This document shows, one piece after another, positions 9,344 to 20,770 of a stretch of DNA of 64,000 nt. The notes beneath the pieces are model-generated. The model was not told the DNA's origin. It did no database searches and saw only the letters and a program-made list of their open reading frames with translations. Every line of letters starts with the position of its first letter. The stretch's first letter is position 1. The position numbers and the translations under genes were made by a program. The stretch comes from Dendrolimus kikuchii (lineage: Eukaryota; Arthropoda; Insecta; Lepidoptera; Lasiocampidae), in contig CM034411.1 in assembly GCA_019925095.2 (NCBI GenBank), forward strand, positions 11,356,001-11,420,000, in the 5' to 3' direction.

Positions 9344-10516
9344 AAATACTCGAGGCTCTCATAAAAAAAATCTTTTTATAATTTCTGCAGTGCTTGAAGA
9401 ACTAACTTGAAACACCGAATTTAAATCATTATGTGATGTAAAAAGTCATAAAGTCCTTTAGAAAATAGCGGAATGTTATCAATTACTCTAAACAAACAGG
9501 ACGCAAGCAATAATGAGTACACACGTCAACCGGAAATAGTTTATATTAGGCCAAATATATTACACAGCTTGTTTAGGTTCACAACTGTTAAACTATTAAA
9601 ATGACAAAGTCTGACATATCGGAATATTACTCCAAATTCAAAAGTTCTTTCATGGTGCTATAGAAACTGAAGTCTTATATTATCGTCGTGTTCGTCTATT
9701 TTGTATGTAAAAATTTTTTCTTCAAATATTAGCAAAATGGTGTGTTCTACATGTAAACTTATCGGTATAAACAATTTGCATTTTTGTCATTGAAATCCAA
9801 AAGTTTTTATTCAAAATAAGTTCCACTGGAGAACACTTGAAGGTTGGTTAAAATTTAATTTTACTTCCTAGTCTATGTACACCGCTTCTCAACGTGTTAT
9901 TGCTGTTAAGGAGAAGAAGCGGCAAAAAATTCCCCAGCAACACGTCTAGTTAAAATTTGTTTTTAATTATATTCCTTATTCTATTTATATCTCAAGTTTT
10001 CTTTTTTTATATGTTTTATACAGAAGTATGTTACAAAATGACGTTTGAAGAATTAATGGAGTTCTAGCAAACAGTGTATATTCAATAAGACAGAGACAAA
10101 ATAAAAGCATAGAAAAATTAAAAAAAAATATATTATATTAAACAATAAAAAGACATGACGTCCTTTTTTTGGCAAGATAAAAATGTTATACAAAATATAG
10201 TATAAGAGGTATATAGTGTAAGTCGGTTAATAAAAATTCTAGTATATATTTGAAAAAGTTAAATTCATAAAGTTCAAGTTTAAATCATACAATTACTATA
10301 CTAAGTTCATTCGAAAAATGGATATGCTTCGCGCTATATCGCTTCGCTCCTTTACTAACATACTAACTAACATAACTACATTAGGTATATAAACAAAACG
10401 AAATACTTAAAAATTATTAAGTTTATCTAAATAAGTAAATGTTCCATAAAAAATTAAATGGAAACTGGTATTGACATCTCCCTGTTGGTAATATAATGTA
10501 ATTGAACGCTTCGCAA
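9344..10516. other. Unassigned spacer
   Basis: More than one kilobase of AT-rich DNA with no ORF of note and no repeat that I can match. A segment at 9870-9960 (acaccgcttctcaacgtgttat, gagaagaagcggcaaaaaa) resembles 43230-43290, so part of it is probably an old dispersed repeat. Confidence 0.35.
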
Positions 10517-10530
10517 TGATTGATTGATCA

Positions 10531-10619
10531 TACACATACATACATACATAACTTCACGCCAGTTCCCTTGCGGGGTAGGCACGAACAACAGAGTGCCATT
10601 TAGGCTTATTCTTACACCT
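10531..10619 (-). mobile_element. RTE-like LINE 3' end, very short copy 3
   Basis: Only 89 bp remain, consisting of the (CATA)n tail and the last 24 codons or so (…A-Y-P-A-R-E-L-A on the minus strand). The TSD is exact and 14 bp long, TGATTGATTGATCA at 10517-10530 and 10620-10633. It is therefore a complete integration product of a severely truncated cDNA rather than a later deletion. Confidence 0.9.
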
Positions 10620-10975
10620 TGATTGATTGATCAGTTCCAAATTATTGAAATATTTGCGTAATGTTGATAAGAATGATTAATTCCTAGATTTAATGTGCAA
10701 AATTATAAGTTTACTTATGAATTACGTACACTTACAATGAGAATTTAATTTATAAACTTATAAATGAGTCAGGTAGACCGTACTTAAAAAAAAATTGGTT
10801 ACCTATGTCTACTACATATTCTATTTAGTATACTAATATAACAGGTTGCAATGTTATTTCCTATACCAAGCTTAACGACGTGCATGCCTACGTCATTCGG
10901 CACAGGAATGACACGAGAGAAATAAAGCACATTCTTGGGAAAGCCGACTGATTGAAACTCGTTATGAGATGAAAA

Positions 10976-11291
10976 TGATGGGAGTCGTGGTAGCGTAATG
11001 GCTAGCGCACGCATCACAAACTCAAAGGGCGCGGGTTCTATCCTGGCCGGAACGCATGCACAGCTTAGGAAGTTTTCTGACTTAATGTGCACATTGTTAC
11101 AATTACCACGTGCTAACAACGGTGAAGAAAAACATCGTGATGCAATCTGCACATCGTAATATCGATGTGTCAAACCAGCCAAGCCGCCTTGGACAAGTGT
11201 GGCAGGTATACTCTCCGTTTCCCTAGTTCCCCTATAACGGGAGGCCTGAGCCGAGCAGTGGGACATTTATGGGCTGGTATTATTACATTTA
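10976..11291 (+). mobile_element. tRNA-derived SINE-G, copy 2
   Basis: The head is GTCGTGGTAGCGTAATGGCTAGCGC with a B-box-like GGGTTCTATCC. The body has TTTTCTGACTTAATGTGCA, AACATCGTGATGCAATCTGC, GATGTGTCAAACC and GCCTTGGACAAG. The 3' end is GGAGGCCTGAGCCGAGCAGTGGGAC. Flanking repeats TTATGAGATGAAAA (from 10962) and TTATGAGATGGAAA (from 11292) differ by one base and look like the TSD. The 155-codon antisense ORF across it is an artefact of the repeat. Confidence 0.85.
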
Positions 11292-11306
11292 TTATGAGAT
11301 GGAAAA

Positions 11307-13063
11307 AAATAATATAATAAATTACCAATAAGAATAACAAACTTACTATCACTAACTTGTTTAAATTATGATTAAGAAGATAATTAGTCGAAAGCATCTT
11401 TTAAAACCATACTAGTTTATGATTTATAAGTGACAAATGTAACTGATATGTAACGCGTTTCTTTTTTATTTTTAGCTACAATTTTAGCACATAATCTGAA
11501 ATTCTTTCCACTGCATCACTCCCTTTTCCATGCTGACTAAAAGCTACTCCGGATATTCATCCAGCTATTAGCCCCTTCACACCCCCGTTGCTTGTGGCTA
11601 CTCCCTTTGTCCCAACGTGAGAGCCTGCTTTCAAAAGGACGTCGTCATAATAACCTTCTTTTTCTTTTATAAATTGTTTTCTATGGTGATACGCAAAAAA
11701 TCTTTCGAAAGGTATTGGTTTGGGTTCAATTGGACTTATTGTCTCCTTTTTATTATTTTAATATTTTCGGTATTCGGTAATCGGATCTGTTGTCAGAATC
11801 GAATAGTGTATGTAATCTCAGATTATGTACAAGTACATAATCAAAGAGTGTTAATATTAATTAACCTCAATCAATGAAAATTGTCGTTCATACTTCTTTT
11901 CAAGGCGGTATAAAAACGAAGAGCAGTACTGAACATAACTTTATGTCTTGGCATATCAGTTTGTCCTCTACTAAATTCATATTAATTGCTCTATAAATTA
12001 ATCAACATGTAAGCTCTGATTGCGGCAGTTACTCGCTAAGGATAAATACTTATCAACGAATTTTTTTAATCACAAAGCGGCTATTTATGATTTCTTCTCG
12101 CTTCTTCCTCTTTTTATAAATTTCAGGCCATTGCAACGAGGCGCATGTTAAAGTAGGAAGTGTCAAACCTTGTTCGACATCAATAATTATTCTAAGTAAA
12201 AAATGATGAATTAATAAGATAAGTCGCTTATGAATCTTCTTTAAAAATAAAGCAGATCGGAACAAATGCTCCGACCTCAAATAAATCCTCAACAAACTCA
12301 CGTTGCTATTAAAACTACGGAAGCGTAATAACACAACAGACAAACCGCATAAGCCACACAAAGCTTCCGCAATCATACTTTTCCTGAACCCAATTCCCAC
12401 CAAACAAAGGTGTAAAACGCAAGTTTTCACTGTTTCGCCTTTATCCAACAAAATAATAACTATCTCGTTATTTCCACCAGTCGTTGTTACTTATAATGAT
12501 GTTGTATCGGATGAAACCACTGGTGCGAACATTTTTTTACGACAATCTGCAGATTTTTATTTTATAGCCAAATATAATCCAGAGGCAAGGTTCGTGTAAC
12601 CGAAATTGATCAATTTTACGAAACAGTTGATAGTAAACCTTTACACTGTTATTCCAGAAAAATACGGAGTCCACAATTATACTTGCAAAATAGGTTTAAT
12701 ACAAGATTTGTAAAACATTAGCAGTTGAGAACTGATAAGGAACGGGCCAAACCATACTTGCAAATAATTGTTTTTTTAGAAGTTTATAAAACAGTTTAAA
12801 AAAATTACACTCGTATAAACCGATTTCGGTTAAAGCAACTGCTGTTAATTACTTTTGAGCTGTGATTGACCAGGACCATCTGATCACATTTGGACGGATC
12901 AAAACACTACCACAATAAAAAAAGTCTATTGCAGTAAGTAAGCAGTCATTTTCATATCAATATATTTTATTAGCTTCATATTTACTTTAGTGTTTAACAA
13001 AGCACATTTAATACTAATAACATAACATTCTCTTGTAAGTAATCATGAGGACTGCTGCAGGTA
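11307..13063. other. Mostly unassigned; contains an unassigned 132-codon minus-strand ORF
   Basis: No repeats could be matched. The minus-strand ORF 12053-12451 is long for such AT-rich DNA. It has leucine/isoleucine-rich stretches that may reflect base composition rather than a protein. A 98-codon ORF lies opposite it. Without a motif or splice signals I do not call a gene. Confidence 0.3.
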
Positions 13064-13438
13064 GTGTTCCGGAAGTTATTTACAATATCTGACTTAGATG
13101 AGAATAATGCAATGATGACAGACTACGATTTAACATTATTCAGATCAAGTGTTTATAATTCTAAAGAATCAAATAGTTCTGACTGTTTTCCTGCATACCA
13201 AACAACAAACAAAATCATAATTAGCATTCACAAACACAGTCTGTATGTGGCTCGACTGAAAATATTAATTATATTTAGACGTCGGCGGACTTCCGCGATC
13301 TTTTTGTATTTGTCAAACGAAATTCAGTCTTCTCTGAGCCAGAACATAGTCCATTTCTGGTTTAATTCTAGTTTCCCCGGTGGAAAGGGGTTATATTCGT
13401 TCAATCGATATACACTGTTGCAAATTAAACATATGTGA
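13064..13438 (+). CDS. Unassigned 124-codon ORF
   Basis: This is one of the longer ORFs in the window that does not overlap an identified repeat. Residues 1-60 are polar and acidic with many serines. The C-terminal half is basic with F-R-R-R-R-T. No domain, signal peptide or transmembrane segment is convincing. The TTG start option and flanking AT-rich DNA give no support for translation. It may be random. Confidence 0.12.
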   Translation: MFRKLFTISDLDENNAMMTDYDLTLFRSSVYNSKESNSSDCFPAYQTTNKIIISIHKHSLYVARLKILIIFRRRRTSAIFLYLSNEIQSSLSQNIVHFWFNSSFPGGKGLYSFNRYTLLQIKHM

Positions 13439-16239
13439 AAGTTTAAACGACCATCAGGCCCAAAATGGAGTCAAATAGATTGAAATATAAATTGTTGTGT
13501 CATTATTTTAATAACTGTTTAAAAACTAATATTTCTTCTATGTTTCTAAATAAAGTGCACAGATCCCACTTCAACCTTCAATCATAATGAAATGATATCC
13601 AATATAAACAAATAAATATTATGATAAAGAGAAAGGTTTATTGTCATCAAATTTTAGCTTTACGTAGCCAAATGATAAAACTCGTATATTTAATATGATA
13701 TGCCTTCGTGGTTTCGTCCACGCTCGACTTGAAATTCCCAGAATGAAAAGTAGGGCAGAGTTTAAGTCTAAGACTGGCAGGAACTTAACCGATTTCAAAT
13801 CTAGCATCCAACTTATGCATAATTAATGTTTTTTATTAAACCCAAGAAAACATAAGAATCTCAATAAGCATTTGTATACCAAGTTGAAAAGCCAGTAATA
13901 TAATCCAAAGCAAACAGTTACGAAAGCTAATGCTTCCGCAATACTCTAGGGCTGGAATGGGATCTGTTTGTTTGATCATTATTAATGCAGATGCTTTTAG
14001 ATTAATAAATCATAGATTAATGCTTTTTGAACTTAGATGTGCATTCATATAAGCGAAAGCAAATGATAATTAAGTAGTCAAACTAATATAATTTTGGGTC
14101 ACAGAGACCACTATAGTAATAATAAACGTAGAAGCTATAATCAAAGCTAATTATGCTCTTACGTAGCGTAATTATATCTCGCCGAAAATGTCCGTTAGTT
14201 GATCCGGGCCTCCATTTTGAGAAACGAATAATGCACTGATAGGTGCATTATTCGCTTGCCTAAAGCTGATTCACAAGTCTCATATTTAAGTCAATTCAGT
14301 GCGTTGATTTCTTCACAATAACTCTCTTTAGCGTTAGGAAAACTGAATTAAACGATACATTACTTTTTAACCAGAATTCAAACGTATGTGAATGGGTATT
14401 CCACCCAAAGTATTTCATTTGAACCATAAAACGAGCAACATTTATATAAATGAACGTGCCACATACAACAAGCAGATTACCCGAGTTCTGATGTGCGGGT
14501 TAATCGATTTAGAAGGTTGATTTAGGTCGAATGCAATGCACTGGTCTCCGTCCGTATCGGTTCGTCTCATCCAATTTAAAGGTCGGATAGAGATAGGTCC
14601 GATTAGCCGAGTAGGCTCATTTTAAGCCAGATAAGGAATCCATGAAAAATGAGTTTGAACAAGAATCGTTGAATAAATTGAAGTTGAAGACGAAGCAAAG
14701 AGGTGTACCTGCAACATGCCAACCTCCGCAACGATTCTAAAGGCTATAGGGAAAGACTCCGTTGTCAAAAGACACTTTAGCGATTTTGTTTAGATTGTTG
14801 CTGATCAATAGAAAACATTCAACTCATTACGTCACCAAGACAAAACCATACAGCTATCAGTGTGCGAACTTATTTTTAAAACAATTTTCACGTGGACGAG
14901 CCAATTTCAGCTGTTTACGACATAAGATATTTATATGATGATATAATTTAGGATAACGTTAAGAATAGCCCGCTTAGCTGATTATGACGTCACCACCTTT
15001 GTTACAGCTCTAGACTTGGCTGATGTTTACCTGAAACCTAAAAGTATTTCATGGGAAACATTAATATTCATCGCTTATGTTTCAACACTCAAATTGCCGT
15101 CTAAATCGGCGAATTTTTCATTGTTAACAAGAGATTACGAACGGGGCTTTTGGGGATTATTAACGTCTGTCTTATCCTAATGTTTTGTTACAGTTATTTA
15201 GTACCATAGTTGTTCTTTTCATGTTTCTTTTTAAAGTTAATAATTGGTTTAGTTATGTACCCTCTTATTTGTAAAGGATACAAGCCGCCATTTCCTTAAT
15301 TGAATAATAATGTTATGTTTTTATTTATTCTGTGATTAGCGCCTGTTTTGTATAGAGTAGTTCTCCATAATTTATCTCCATTTTATATAACAATAATATG
15401 ATGTGGTAATTGTGTACACATTATAATTCAAAATCTCAATTGTATATAGACAGCATTCACTACATTTTGTTTTCATGTTGGCAGAAGCGATAAATTTGTG
15501 CTGTGTTCGGTTTGTTTTATTACATGTAAAACTTTAAGTATAATGTTTTATATAATATCTTGTATAAAATATTATCTGGAATTTCCAAACAGTAATGTAT
15601 TAAATTCTTTTCATTCATAGCACTATAATTAAAATAGTTTATCAATGACTTCAATCCGCTATCGGTTGTGCCAATTGCTAAGTTACATGTACTGTTAAAT
15701 TGTTGGAGGGATGGCGAGGTGTTCAAAAAGTGCTTGTCGAGTGTTAAACTTAGTGTGTCTGTAATGTGTTAAAACCGTAAGGTTCTCTGATTATAAAGTA
15801 TTGTGACCAGTTGCTGTTCTTTTTCTACCATAAACCCTTCTGAGTTGTTGCAAGTATTACAGTTTAATAGTGTAGATGTAGTAGGTCGAAATGAAATTTT
15901 TAACTTATATAGAATTATAATTTAAATTATTTATAGTCCCCCTTGACGTATCCGTCAACGGCGAACCTTGTCAAGTCTGGCTGTGCGAGCGCAAGTGCCT
16001 AGCGAAACCAAATTTGGTTTTAAAAGTTCTTTTGCAAGGAGCGCAATTGTTTTAAATTATTTACAGTTAATATCAGTTATTATATAAAAGACATCATCAT
16101 TCCTAAATGTTTTATTACTTTTTGTGTTGTATAATAATAGTACTAGTTGGTGGTCATTTTGATGAACAAGATTCTTATCAATGTTTCCAGATTAAGTCAA
16201 TGCTCTACCCTCCCTAATGATTCAAATTCACGTAATTGA
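13439..16239. other. Long unassigned spacer with one perfect hairpin
   Basis: About 2.8 kb without a recognised gene. Bases 13690-13810 (gtttcgtccacgc, attcccagaatgaaaagtag) resemble decayed sequence at 37195-37345 and look like part of an old dispersed repeat. A perfect 12 bp stem with a 6-base loop lies at 14225-14254. Nothing else stands out. Confidence 0.4.
14225..14254. repeat. Perfect 12 bp inverted repeat
   Basis: CGAATAATGCAC and GTGCATTATTCG are exact reverse complements around the loop TGATAG. There is no T-run or neighbouring gene that would make it a terminator. It could be the end remnant of a palindromic element or a chance hairpin. Confidence 0.6.
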
Positions 16240-16318
16240 GAAATCAGGGTGCTCAGCTAAGTAGCTAAGCACCCTAATTTCATAATAATCCTAATTTTGG
16301 TAGCTAAGTAGCTACCAA
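16240..16318. repeat. Two adjacent hairpins
   Basis: The first has arms 16240-16253 (GAAATCAGGGTGCT) and 16268-16281 (AGCACCCTAATTTC), 14 bp with one mismatch. The second is 16297-16318, TTGGTAGCTA and TAGCTACCAA around AG, a perfect 10 bp stem. The sequence AGCTAAGTAGCTA occurs in both. They lie immediately before a LINE insertion. Function unknown. Confidence 0.6.
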
Positions 16319-16357
16319 TAAATCAATTTACATACACATCATTACAGTAAATTTATA

Positions 16358-16649
16358 CATACATACATACATACATACATAACTTCACGCCAGTTCCCTC
16401 GCGGGGTAGGCACGAACAACAGAGTGCCATTTAGGCTTATTCTTACACACCTCACTTGCCTCTTTGACATTCATAACTCTTGTCATGCAAGCTCGTCTGT
16501 TCTTAAGGCTCCTGACATCACCTTCTGCTAGTACACGATCAATTTGATCATGGAAGGTGTGTCGTGGCCTTCCACGACTTCTGCATCCATCCACTTTTGC
16601 ATTGTATATCTGTTTAGTCATTCTTTCATCATGCATTGTAGATTTGTAA
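16358..16649 (-). mobile_element. RTE-like LINE 3' end, (TATG)n tail, copy 4
   Basis: A 292 bp insertion with an exact 12 bp TSD, AGTAAATTTATA (16346-16357 and 16650-16661). The minus strand encodes the same M-H-D-E-R-M to A-R-E-L-A C-terminus as copies 1 and 2. About 13 bases between the TSD and ATGCATGATG do not match copy 2 and may be untemplated or from another template. The apparent 145-codon ORF fuses this copy to the adjacent SINE-B and is not a gene. Confidence 0.9.
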
Positions 16650-16676
16650 AGTAAATTTATATGAATGTAATAAGTA

Positions 16677-16980
16677 TTTTTATTTCTGGAGTAGAGCAGA
16701 CAGACTGATGGCCAGTTACTGCTCATCTGACGGAAAATGTTTACTGTATTTGCAACACTAAAGGTGCTACTAACGTGTTGCGCACTCAAAAGAAGGACCT
16801 GGTCGCTAAAGACGAAACACAATTCAACGTTAATATGGCGGCATATTCTAGACTAGAGTCTAAACTATCCGTATGCACAAATTCCCTCTCACCTAGCTGT
16901 AGGTTGTTTTGTCGCCTCTTACGACAGGCCGCCTAGCCACAGGTATTAGTATTCTTTTTCTACTAGTTACTGCACGAATA
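16677..16980 (-). mobile_element. SINE-B, copy 3 (diverged)
   Basis: A full-span but strongly diverged copy. The order T-run, GAGTAGAGCAGACAGAC, ATTTGCAACACTAAAGGTGCTAC, ATATGGCGGCATATTCTAGAC, GTCGCCTCTTACGACAGGCCG and CTGCACGAATA matches the family. It faces copy 4 only 58 bp away, so the two form an imperfect inverted pair. Confidence 0.75.
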
Positions 16981-17038
16981 AAGAAATACTTCTTTATCAC
17001 GATCTTAGCGATTAAATCAGTGCTTTTTGTGAAATATC

Positions 17039-17430
17039 TATCCGTACAGGAACGGAGAAAGAATACAATTTCCTGTGGCTGGGAGGCCTCTCGAAGAGGC
17101 GACAAAACCACAGACAGCCAGGTGGGCATTTGTCCGTCTGGATTCAAATTCAAAACTTTCATCAAAATTAAATTCTGCTATAAAACATTCATACGAAATA
17201 AAAAGATGCTTTCGATCACCACCACCACCAGCTACCACACCTGGTCTAAAGCATGCCGCCATAACAACCTTGAGCTGTGTTCCAGCCTTAGTAGCCAGGT
17301 TCCAGTCTCCCTTTATAGAGCGGGAGCACATTGCTAGCAACGTTGGTGTTACAAATGTCCATAGGCGATGGTAACCGCTTTCCATCAAGTGGGCCGTCTG
17401 CCTGTCTGCTGAACTCACGCAATAAAAAAA
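17039..17430 (+). mobile_element. SINE-B, copy 4, with internal insertion
   Basis: The copy runs from TATCCGTACAGGAACGGAG to CACGCAATAAAAAAA. After GTCCGTCTGG it is interrupted by about 88 bp (17142-17230), then resumes at GCTACCACACCTGG. The insert begins ATTCAAATTCAAAA and resembles 18578-18648. It ends in (CACCAC)n. Confidence 0.82.
17142..17230. repeat. Short repeat inserted in SINE-B, paired with 18578-18648
   Basis: About 70 bases match 18578-18648 at roughly 85% by eye: TTCAAATTCAAAA, AAAATTAAATTCTGCTA, CATTCATACGAAATAAAAAG. The remaining bases are a CAC trinucleotide run. The source element is unknown. The TTCAAATTCAAA start is common in lepidopteran repeats (established knowledge, recalled and not searched). 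Confidence 0.6.
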
Positions 17431-17977
17431 TATACCGAGGCTCTTGATTTCTACTTGATTATAAGGCGTCTCAGATTATTCTTCTATCGTTTCTAGAGGG
17501 GTTTATTTGATGTGAATGTTTTAAATAATAAAATATCAAGAAGCAAGAAAAGAATTACGTCCGGTGCCACCAGTGCACTTTTTCAGAGTTGGGTAATTTC
17601 CTGGGCGAACATCTCTTCTTCCTTGATATCACCAAGTATATCGACAAACATCAAAGAGACTTGGATTCCTTGAAACACCGAGAAACCTTGACCGGGATAA
17701 AATTTACAAAGAAAAAGCATGTTCAAATATTTATTCGCGTGTTTATAGGCTTGGCGACTGATGTGCCGTTTTTCAACTCTATTTACTCGCAACAAATTAG
17801 TCAATTTTAATGGTGAGTGCGTGTTGTTGTTGCTATATAACTATTATTGCTTGTTCCCCGTTAATTGGGCTCGCAAAGTGTAAGTTTGTGACATGTGAAA
17901 TAACAATTTTTTTTAAAGGCAAACACACGAAAGTTACACAGCAGTTTACAATCGATCAAGTGTTTATAAAGCCGTGC

Positions 17978-18236
17978 ACAATTGGACCTACTTATGCAAA
18001 ATAGAACCAACCCACATATTGACAGTTTTGAGAAAAAGCCGTTTTTATTAAAATTTTACGTACAAAAAAATATGTCTATATTTTGGAAAAAACATTTAGA
18101 ATATTGTATATTATATTTTCTCGTTATGATTTTTATTGAGTCGATAGAAGGTGCATTTTGAAAGTCTTCTGCATCCTTAACCCAATTTTGGCATGTTTGT
18201 GGATTGGTTCTGTTTTGCATAAGTAGGTCCAATTGT
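17978..18236. mobile_element. MITE with 39 bp terminal inverted repeats
   Basis: The left arm (17978-18016) and right arm (18198-18236) begin ACAATTGGACCTACTTATGC and are reverse complements with two mismatches over 39 bp. The 181 bp centre is AT-rich and non-coding. No clear TSD flanks it (neither TA nor a longer repeat). The arms suggest a Tc1/mariner-type derivative, but that is inference. Confidence 0.75.
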
Positions 18237-19077
18237 TTTTAATATTTAGTAACGGAAATCTAAAAATATTTAATCGAAATATGCCCCCGCCCATACCTTA
18301 AAACGCAAACTAATTAGTAATCCTTAAACACCAAAGCAAATAACGTGTCCTTGAAATAACTTAAAGGTCATTGGCATAGCAATATCAAAATAATGAAGTC
18401 ATCGCGTAAGACATCGAATACTAAATATTAAGTCACTGAACCAGAAATCCTGTTCACAAAAAATTTCCATTTACAACTCAGTAAATTCAAAAAGATATAT
18501 TAATCGGCAAAATAAACACCTCATTCATATAGGTATTTTAATTCACTAAGCTCTATGCATCTTATATACTATTCATTTTCAAATTCAAAAGCTTCAATAA
18601 AATTAAGTTCTGCTAAAGAACATTCATACGAAGTAAAAAGATGTTTTCCAAGTAAATTATGACGAGGCTAGACGACTTATACTACGGTTATTATACTATT
18701 AGCGATCTAAGCTAGAGATTGAAAATTTATAAAAAGAAAACACTGCGTGTGTCATCAGAGTAAAATATTTTTTTTTAAGATTTTACAAACAATTAACATA
18801 GCTCCTTAGCTAGGTAGATAGTGGTAGAGAGGCAAGGTAAAGCCGTAGTTATCCGGAAATAAATCGGAGTGGCTTGATCACGCCAAATGGACGCTAGCGT
18901 ACGCCATTAGACGTAAATGTATACCGTTTAGCCGATACTACTCCCTGAGCGATACTAGCGGACTGTAGAAAAATTACACGCCGGGGATTATAAGAGCGCA
19001 CATTAATCTGTGTTAGGTGGAGGTTTTTCTATTGGATATTGTTGAAGAGATTTAAACTATTTATATAAGTTATCCCA

Positions 19078-19389
19078 TTTTTTTTATTGCAGGAGTTCAG
19101 CAGACAGGCAGACGACCCACTGGATGGAAAGCGGTTACCATCGCCTATGGACATTTGCAACACCAAAGGTGCTACAAATGTGCCGCTGCTCTCTTAAGAG
19201 AGACTGGAAGCTGGTCACTAATGCCGGAACACAACTCAAGGTTGTTATGGCGACATACTTTAGACCAGGGGTGGTAGCAGTCCAGTCGGGCAAATGCCCT
19301 ACCACCCGGCTCTGGGTTGTTTGGTCGTCTCTTGCGACAGGCCGCCCGGCCGCAAGAATTTGTATTCTTTCTCCGTTTCTGCACGGATT
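19078..19389 (-). mobile_element. SINE-B, copy 5 (full length)
   Basis: Complete 312 bp copy with constant ends: T8-ATTGCAGGAGTTCAGCAGAC at the plus-strand left and TTTCTGCACGGATT at the right. The family blocks occur in order with a few percent divergence from the copies at 8547 and 47444. The ORFs of 70-106 codons inside are shadows. Confidence 0.88.
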
Positions 19390-19594
19390 AAATTTGAAGA
19401 AGAATACTATAAAGAACAATGACCCAGTAGAAAGAAAGCCTTGACGGGTCGTTGCAGGAATAAAACGATCCGTACATTTAAAATATATATAATTTTCTGT
19501 TTGATATTTACTTAGCCCAATGAATTAATATGTATATAAATAAAAATTAATCGTAGATATGTATGTACGCGTATTACTTGAGAACGACTTTACA

Positions 19595-19805
19595 GATTTT
19601 GATGGTGTTTTTTGTGTATGATTGGATGGTTTAGATTCACAATTAAAACCGTTAGGTGGCGAAGGGATCGGGTTCAAGGATCTTCTTAATCTACTGGACC
19701 GATTTTGGTGATGTTTTTTAGTGTGTGCTTGAGTGGGTCCCCCCGGCTGGTTTAGATCTACAATCGGAGCCGGTAGGAGGCACTAGAATTGGGTCCTAGA
19801 TCTCT
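19595..19805 (+). repeat. Internal direct duplication of about 105 bp
   Basis: Two units, 19595-19687 and 19701-19805, share GATTTTGATGGTGTTTTTTGTG or GATTTTGGTGATGTTTTTTAGTG, then TGGTTTAGAT, CAAT, CCGKTAGG and GGGTYC. This pattern belongs to a common non-coding lepidopteran repeat type. It carries no ORF. Confidence 0.5.
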
Positions 19806-20098
19806 ATTTTTTTAGGGCAGGAAAACGTCTGCTGGAACCGTTAGTTTAGTATATAATTAACGATTTAAATCTACATTTTCATGACGACCATCTCTCGGAA
19901 ATACGGAAATATACGGAAATGATCCGTCTAATAATGGTTTTAGTAAGATTCTTTTCTATTTCAAATATGTAACAGCGTATCAAAAATATATGATTATAGC
20001 CGTAACATACGCAAAGAAACGAAGAATCGACACTATTGACATCTAGGAATCACAGTATAACTTACAAGAGTATTGGGATTATCATTCTTAAATGTTAT

Positions 20099-20396
20099 TA
20101 TCCGTGCAGGAATGGAGAAAGAATACAATTTTCTGCGGCCGGGCGGCCTGTCGTAAGATGGGACGAAACAACCCAAGGCCAGGTGGTAGGGTATTTATCC
20201 GTCTGGACGGCTACCATGGTGTAGAGTATGCCGCCATAACAACCTTGAGTTTTGTTCCGGCATTAGTGGCCAGTCTACCTTAAGAGAGCGGCAGCACATT
20301 GGTAGCACCTGTGGTGTTACAAATGTCCATAGTGGTAACCGCTTCTTATAAGGTGAGCCGTCTGCCTGTCTGCTGAACTCATGCAATAAAAAAAAT
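20099..20396 (+). mobile_element. SINE-B, copy 6
   Basis: From TATCCGTGCAGGAATGGAG to ATGCAATAAAAAAAA. It is a little shorter than the consensus because of small deletions after CATTAGTGGCCAG and near TCCATAGTGGTAACCGC. Orientation is opposite to copies 5 and 7 on either side. Confidence 0.85.
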
Positions 20397-20534
20397 GCTT
20401 CTATAATCTAGACTAGAACGACGGATATTAAGATTATGGGAAACAGAATAATTTGAAAAGCATAAAGAAGAATTTAAATGATTTTAAAATAAAGACTATT
20501 CAGACCCCGGGAGAAACGGAGGAGTAAAAAATTA

Positions 20535-20770
20535 TTCTTTTTATTCCTGAAGTATAGCAAATATCATGACGGTCCATCTGATGGAATGTGGTTACCGTTA
20601 TGGACATTGGCGAACACTAAAGCTGCTACCAATGTGATTCCAGTCTCAAAGCGGGGATTAGAATCTGACCACTGATGGCGGAATACAACTCAAGATTGTT
20701 ATGGCTGCAAGCTCTAATATCATGAGAGGTAGTAACTGAGACGGGCAAAAGCCCTACCTTGCAACCAATA
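20535..20770 (-). mobile_element. SINE-B, copy 7 (old)
   Basis: Diverged copy recognisable by ATGGAATGTGGTTACCG, TATGGACATTGGCGAACACTAAAG, AACTCAAGATTGTTATGG and GGGCAAAAGCCCTACC in the right order on the plus strand. The distal 5' end is missing. Confidence 0.65.

Noticed and set aside
10799..11266. 155-codon minus-strand ORF as a gene
   Set aside because: It is antisense to SINE-G copy 2 and includes repeat-derived peptide. There is no domain.
16358..16385. (CATA)n and (TATG)n tracts as independent microsatellites
   Set aside because: At nine or ten sites they directly adjoin the same LINE 3' end, so they are its tail.
16385..16822. 145-codon minus-strand ORF as a gene
   Set aside because: It is made of a SINE-B part followed by the truncated LINE C-terminus, joined across a TSD.
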